A stretch of 15,026 bases of DNA from assembly GCA_041306005.1 (NCBI GenBank), contig JBFYKJ010000062.1, positions 1 through 15,026 on the forward strand, written 5' to 3'. Position 1 is the stretch's first letter; each line of letters starts with the position of its first letter. The notes under the pieces were generated by a model. That model was not told the DNA's origin. It worked only from the letters and a program-made list of their open reading frames with translations, and made no database searches. The position numbers and the translations under genes are program-made. The DNA comes from JBFYKJ01 sp041306005 (GTDB taxonomy: Archaea > Altiarchaeota > Altiarchaeia > JAFGQM01). Positions 12,016 to 15,026 of the stretch are shown piece by piece.

Positions 12016-15000
12016 ATGCAGATAACAAGGGAAGACCTTATCAAGCACCAGCTGAACTCCTACAACGACTTCATCAACAATGTCATGCAAGGCATCGTTG
12101 ACGAGGCTGGGGTCATAGAGACCAGGATACCCAACTTGCAGATAAAGTTCGGCAAGATATCCCTGGAAAGGCCCGACACCAAGGAGATAGACTCCACGGT
12201 GCACAAGATAACCCCTCTGGACGCCCGGCTGAGGAACATGACCTATGCGGGCAGGCTAGTCCTTGAGATAATAGCGGTGCAGGACGGCGTCGAGCGCCCG
12301 CCGATCAACGCGGTCGTCGGCGAGTTCCCCATCATGGTAAAGAGCGACTACTGCTGGCTCAACAGCCTGAAAGGGGGCGAACTGGCCGAGCTTGGCGAGG
12401 ATGCAAGGGACTTTGGCGGCTACTTCATTATCAACGGGCGTGAGAGGGTAGTTATTATCTTGGAAGACCTCGCCCCGAACACTATCATATCCTCCCTGGA
12501 CGAGATAGCAGGCAAGGACAACATAACCGTAAAGGTCTTCTCCACTCGCCAGGGCTTCAGGAGCAGGATAGCCGTCACGAGAAAGGAGATGAGGACCGGC
12601 GAGACTTTATACGTCTCGTTCCCCGGACTTCCAAGGATACTCCCGCTTTCTGTAGTCCTGCGCGCCCTAGGCCTCAAAGACTCCGAGATAATGGAGCTCT
12701 TCGAGGACGAGGAGAAGCCGGAAGTCAAGGTCAACCTGGAGCTGTGCAAAGTCGACAGCGAGACCGAGGCGCTCAAGTACATCGGGACGAGGGTGGCAGT
12801 CGGCCAGAGGGTGGAGATCCAGGTCACGCGCGCCCAGCAGGTCCTTGACATGTTTTTGCTCCCGCACGTCGGCAACGACGACGAGTCGCGAAGGAGGAAA
12901 GCGGTATTCCTCGCGAGGATGGCCAAGAGGGCGATTGAGATAGACCTCGGGACGAGGGAAGTGGACGACAAGGACCACTACATGAACAAGAGGCTCAAGA
13001 TAGCGGGCGACATGATGGAGGAGCTCTTCCGCACAGCCTTCGGCGCCCTTGTAAAGGACGTTAAGTACCAGACAGAGAAGAACTACGCCAGGCGCAAAAA
13101 AATCGACCTGAGGCGCGCCGTCAGGCCCGAAGTATTTACTAAGAGGGTAATGTACTCGCTCGCAACGGGCAACTGGCCGGGCGGCAGGACGGGGATATCA
13201 CAAATACTCGACAGGACCAATTACATCGCGGTGCTCGCGCACTTGCGAAGGGTTACATCCACCCTTTCAAGGACGCACCCGCACTTCGAGGCGCGTGACC
13301 TGCACGGCACGCACTGGGGCAGGTTCTGCCCGTGCGAGACTCCGGAAGGCCAGAACTGCGGCCTGGTGAAGAACCTGGCGCTGTCGGCCAGGATAACCCG
13401 GGAGCACGACCCTAAGGTCGTAGAAGAGGCGCTAAAGGAGTTCAACGCGGATTCCGGGAAATACGTCATAGAGGTCAACGGCAAGATAATAGGCTTTGTG
13501 GACAACCCGAACAGGGTGGCCAAGAAGGTCAAGTCGCTAAGACGGCAGGGCAAGCTCGACGTGGACGTCAATGTAGGCATCTTCGAGGAGAACAAGGAGA
13601 TACAGATATTCTGCGACAAGGGCCGCGTGCAGCGCCCGCTTGCGATAGTCGAGGACGGCAAGCCGCTCATCACCAAGGCCGAGCTCGAGAAGATAAAGAA
13701 GGGCGAGCTGGGCATCGACAAGTTCGTTGCCGAGGGCAAGGTCGAGTACATAGACTCGCTGGAGGAAGAGAACGCTTACACCGCGGTCGACTACAAGGAG
13801 ATAAGCCCGGACCACTCGCACCTTGAGCTTGACACCTCGCTGATCGTGGGTGTGGGTGCTTCGATAATCCCCTACTCCGAGTACAACTCGTCGCCAAGGA
13901 TCACCATGGGCGCGGCAATGAGCAAGCAGTCGCTCGGCTACTACGCCACGAACTTCTCGGCCAGAAACGACACTAGGGCGAACATGATGAACTATGCCCA
14001 AGAGCCGCTCGTAACGACGCACGGCTTTAAGATATCCGAGTACGACAAGCTCCCGAGCGGGCAGAACTTCGTCGTCGCTATCATGAGCTACGACGGGTAC
14101 AACTTAGAGGACGCCGTCATCTTCAACAAGTCATCGATAGACAGGGGCCTTGGCGTCTCGACGTTCTTCAGGACCTATGAGATAGAGGAGAAGAGGTACC
14201 CGGGCGGGCAGAAGGACCGGTTCGAGCTTCCGACCGAGGAGGTCGAGGGCTTCAGGGGCCCGGAGTCGTACAGGCTACTCGACACTACGGGTATCGTAGA
14301 CCCGGGGACGCCGGTAAGCTCATCCGATGTCCTGATAGGCAAAACCTCACCGCCGCGATTCCTCGAGGAGATAGGCGAGTTCGGCCTGCTCGGCGACAAG
14401 AGGCGGGAATCGTCCATGTGCGTCCGGCCGAGGGAGTCGGGCATAGTGGACCAGGTGATATTGACCGTCTTGGACAACGGCAACCGCTTGTCAAAGATCC
14501 GCGTCAGGAAGCACAGGTTCCCGGAGCTGGGCGACAAGTTCGCGTCAAGGCACGGGCAGAAGGGCGTAGTAGGCATGCTCGTCAAGCACGAGGACATGCC
14601 GTTCACCGAGCTCGGCGTAGTCCCGGACCTCATCATAAACCCGCACGCGATCCCGTCAAGGATGACGGTGGGGCATCTCCTTGAGATGGTCGGCAGCAAG
14701 GTCGGCTCCATGGAGGGCCGCATCGTCGACGGCACGCTGTTTAAGGGGGAGAAAGAGCCGGAGCTGCGCGACGCCCTGAAGGCCGCAGGATTCTCATCCA
14801 CGGGCAGGGAGGCCATGTACGACGGCAGGACCGGGAAGAAGTACAGCTGCGAGATGTACATATGCCCGATCTATTACCAGAAGCTGCACCACATGGTCGC
14901 CGGCAAGATGCACGCGAGGTCTAGAGGGCCGGTCACATTACTCACGCACCAGCCGACCGAAGGAAGGGCCAATGAAGGCGGGCTCAGGTTCGGTGAGATG

Positions 15001-15026
15001 GAGCGCGACTGCCTCATAGGCCACGG
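12016..15026 (+). CDS. rpoB: DNA-directed RNA polymerase subunit B, unsplit, C-terminus beyond window
   Basis: This is the second-largest RNA polymerase subunit (Rpb2/beta-like), open for 1003 codons to the right edge. Conserved blocks in order: HPHFEARDLHGTHWGRFCP (421-439) with ETPEG at 441-445 and CGLVKNLAL; the catalytic-region GYNLEDAVIFNKSS at 694-707; GDKFASRHGQKGVVG at 839-853; then DMPFTELG, PDLIINPHAIPSRMTVGHLLE and, near the edge, YYQKLHHMVAGKMHAR with QPTEGRANEGG and RFGEMERDCLIGHG. The reading frame is uninterrupted through the region where methanogens and haloarchaea split B into B'' and B'. The C-terminal zinc site and clamp segment, perhaps 100-130 residues, are missing from view. 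GAGG six bases before the ATG fixes the start. Several long minus-strand frames lie inside it and are shadows. Confidence 0.97.
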   Translation, partial: MQITREDLIKHQLNSYNDFINNVMQGIVDEAGVIETRIPNLQIKFGKISLERPDTKEIDSTVHKITPLDARLRNMTYAGRLVLEIIAVQDGVERPPINAVVGEFPIMVKSDYCWLNSLKGGELAELGEDARDFGGYFIINGRERVVIILEDLAPNTIISSLDEIAGKDNITVKVFSTRQGFRSRIAVTRKEMRTGETLYVSFPGLPRILPLSVVLRALGLKDSEIMELFEDEEKPEVKVNLELCKVDSETEALKYIGTRVAVGQRVEIQVTRAQQVLDMFLLPHVGNDDESRRRKAVFLARMAKRAIEIDLGTREVDDKDHYMNKRLKIAGDMMEELFRTAFGALVKDVKYQTEKNYARRKKIDLRRAVRPEVFTKRVMYSLATGNWPGGRTGISQILDRTNYIAVLAHLRRVTSTLSRTHPHFEARDLHGTHWGRFCPCETPEGQNCGLVKNLALSARITREHDPKVVEEALKEFNADSGKYVIEVNGKIIGFVDNPNRVAKKVKSLRRQGKLDVDVNVGIFEENKEIQIFCDKGRVQRPLAIVEDGKPLITKAELEKIKKGELGIDKFVAEGKVEYIDSLEEENAYTAVDYKEISPDHSHLELDTSLIVGVGASIIPYSEYNSSPRITMGAAMSKQSLGYYATNFSARNDTRANMMNYAQEPLVTTHGFKISEYDKLPSGQNFVVAIMSYDGYNLEDAVIFNKSSIDRGLGVSTFFRTYEIEEKRYPGGQKDRFELPTEEVEGFRGPESYRLLDTTGIVDPGTPVSSSDVLIGKTSPPRFLEEIGEFGLLGDKRRESSMCVRPRESGIVDQVILTVLDNGNRLSKIRVRKHRFPELGDKFASRHGQKGVVGMLVKHEDMPFTELGVVPDLIINPHAIPSRMTVGHLLEMVGSKVGSMEGRIVDGTLFKGEKEPELRDALKAAGFSSTGREAMYDGRTGKKYSCEMYICPIYYQKLHHMVAGKMHARSRGPVTLLTHQPTEGRANEGGLRFGEMERDCLIGH

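Noticed and set aside
12420..14861. Long minus-strand frames inside rpoB (12420-12971, 13221-13751, 13537-14022, 14175-14861).
   Set aside because: They are antisense to highly conserved rpoB motifs and arise from the GC-rich codon pattern. None resembles a known protein.

Overview
The window reads as chromosomal DNA from an archaeon. The evidence is an unsplit archaeal/eukaryal-type RNA polymerase subunit B directly behind RpoH, ribosomal protein L15e, an archaeal PurP-family ATP-grasp enzyme, a DUF373 membrane protein, TATA-type promoters of the CTTTTTATA kind, and GAGG/GGAG ribosome binding sites six bases before several starts. The small single-pass membrane proteins, the divergent L15e N-terminus and the unsplit B subunit would suit a DPANN-type lineage that keeps tryptophan synthesis. 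That placement is an inference and is not settled by the window.

Minus-strand half (1-6552). From right to left in transcription order: a six-TM DUF373 protein with a C-terminal PRC-barrel-like domain (5086-6552); a roughly 155-base, hairpin-rich leader followed by L15e (4253-4852) and a fold-type I aminotransferase (3074-4219); a 76-residue membrane protein (2740-2970) with its own promoter; then a tight cluster of a two-TM coiled-coil protein with an Ig-like ectodomain (1792-2658), a one-TM protein with an Ig-like ectodomain and a calcium-loop-like motif (1308-1760), the PurP-family enzyme (162-1283), and the start of an unrecognised gene running off the left edge (1-137).

Plus-strand half (6819-15026). 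A divergent region separates DUF373 from a stomatin/prohibitin-type SPFH membrane protein (6819-7832). This is followed by eleven in-phase copies of a GGTCTKC heptad and an unrecognised basic protein (7930-8373). Next comes a tryptophan synthase cassette, trpB - four-TM GlpM/DUF3147-like protein - trpA (8466-10860). Nucleoside diphosphate kinase (10906-11436) has its own promoter. A 317-base gene-free stretch (11437-11753) rich in perfect inverted repeats precedes the RNA polymerase operon rpoH-rpoB; rpoB is still open at the right edge.

Most interesting points: the L15e leader, in which two mutually exclusive foldings would hide or expose the ribosome binding site; the inverted-repeat cluster before rpoH; a heptad repeat family in three intergenic places; the PurP homologue that lacks the glycine-rich ATP loop; the DUF373-PRC-barrel fusion; and the membrane gene between the two tryptophan synthase genes. 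No CRISPR array, insertion sequence, tRNA or rRNA gene was seen.
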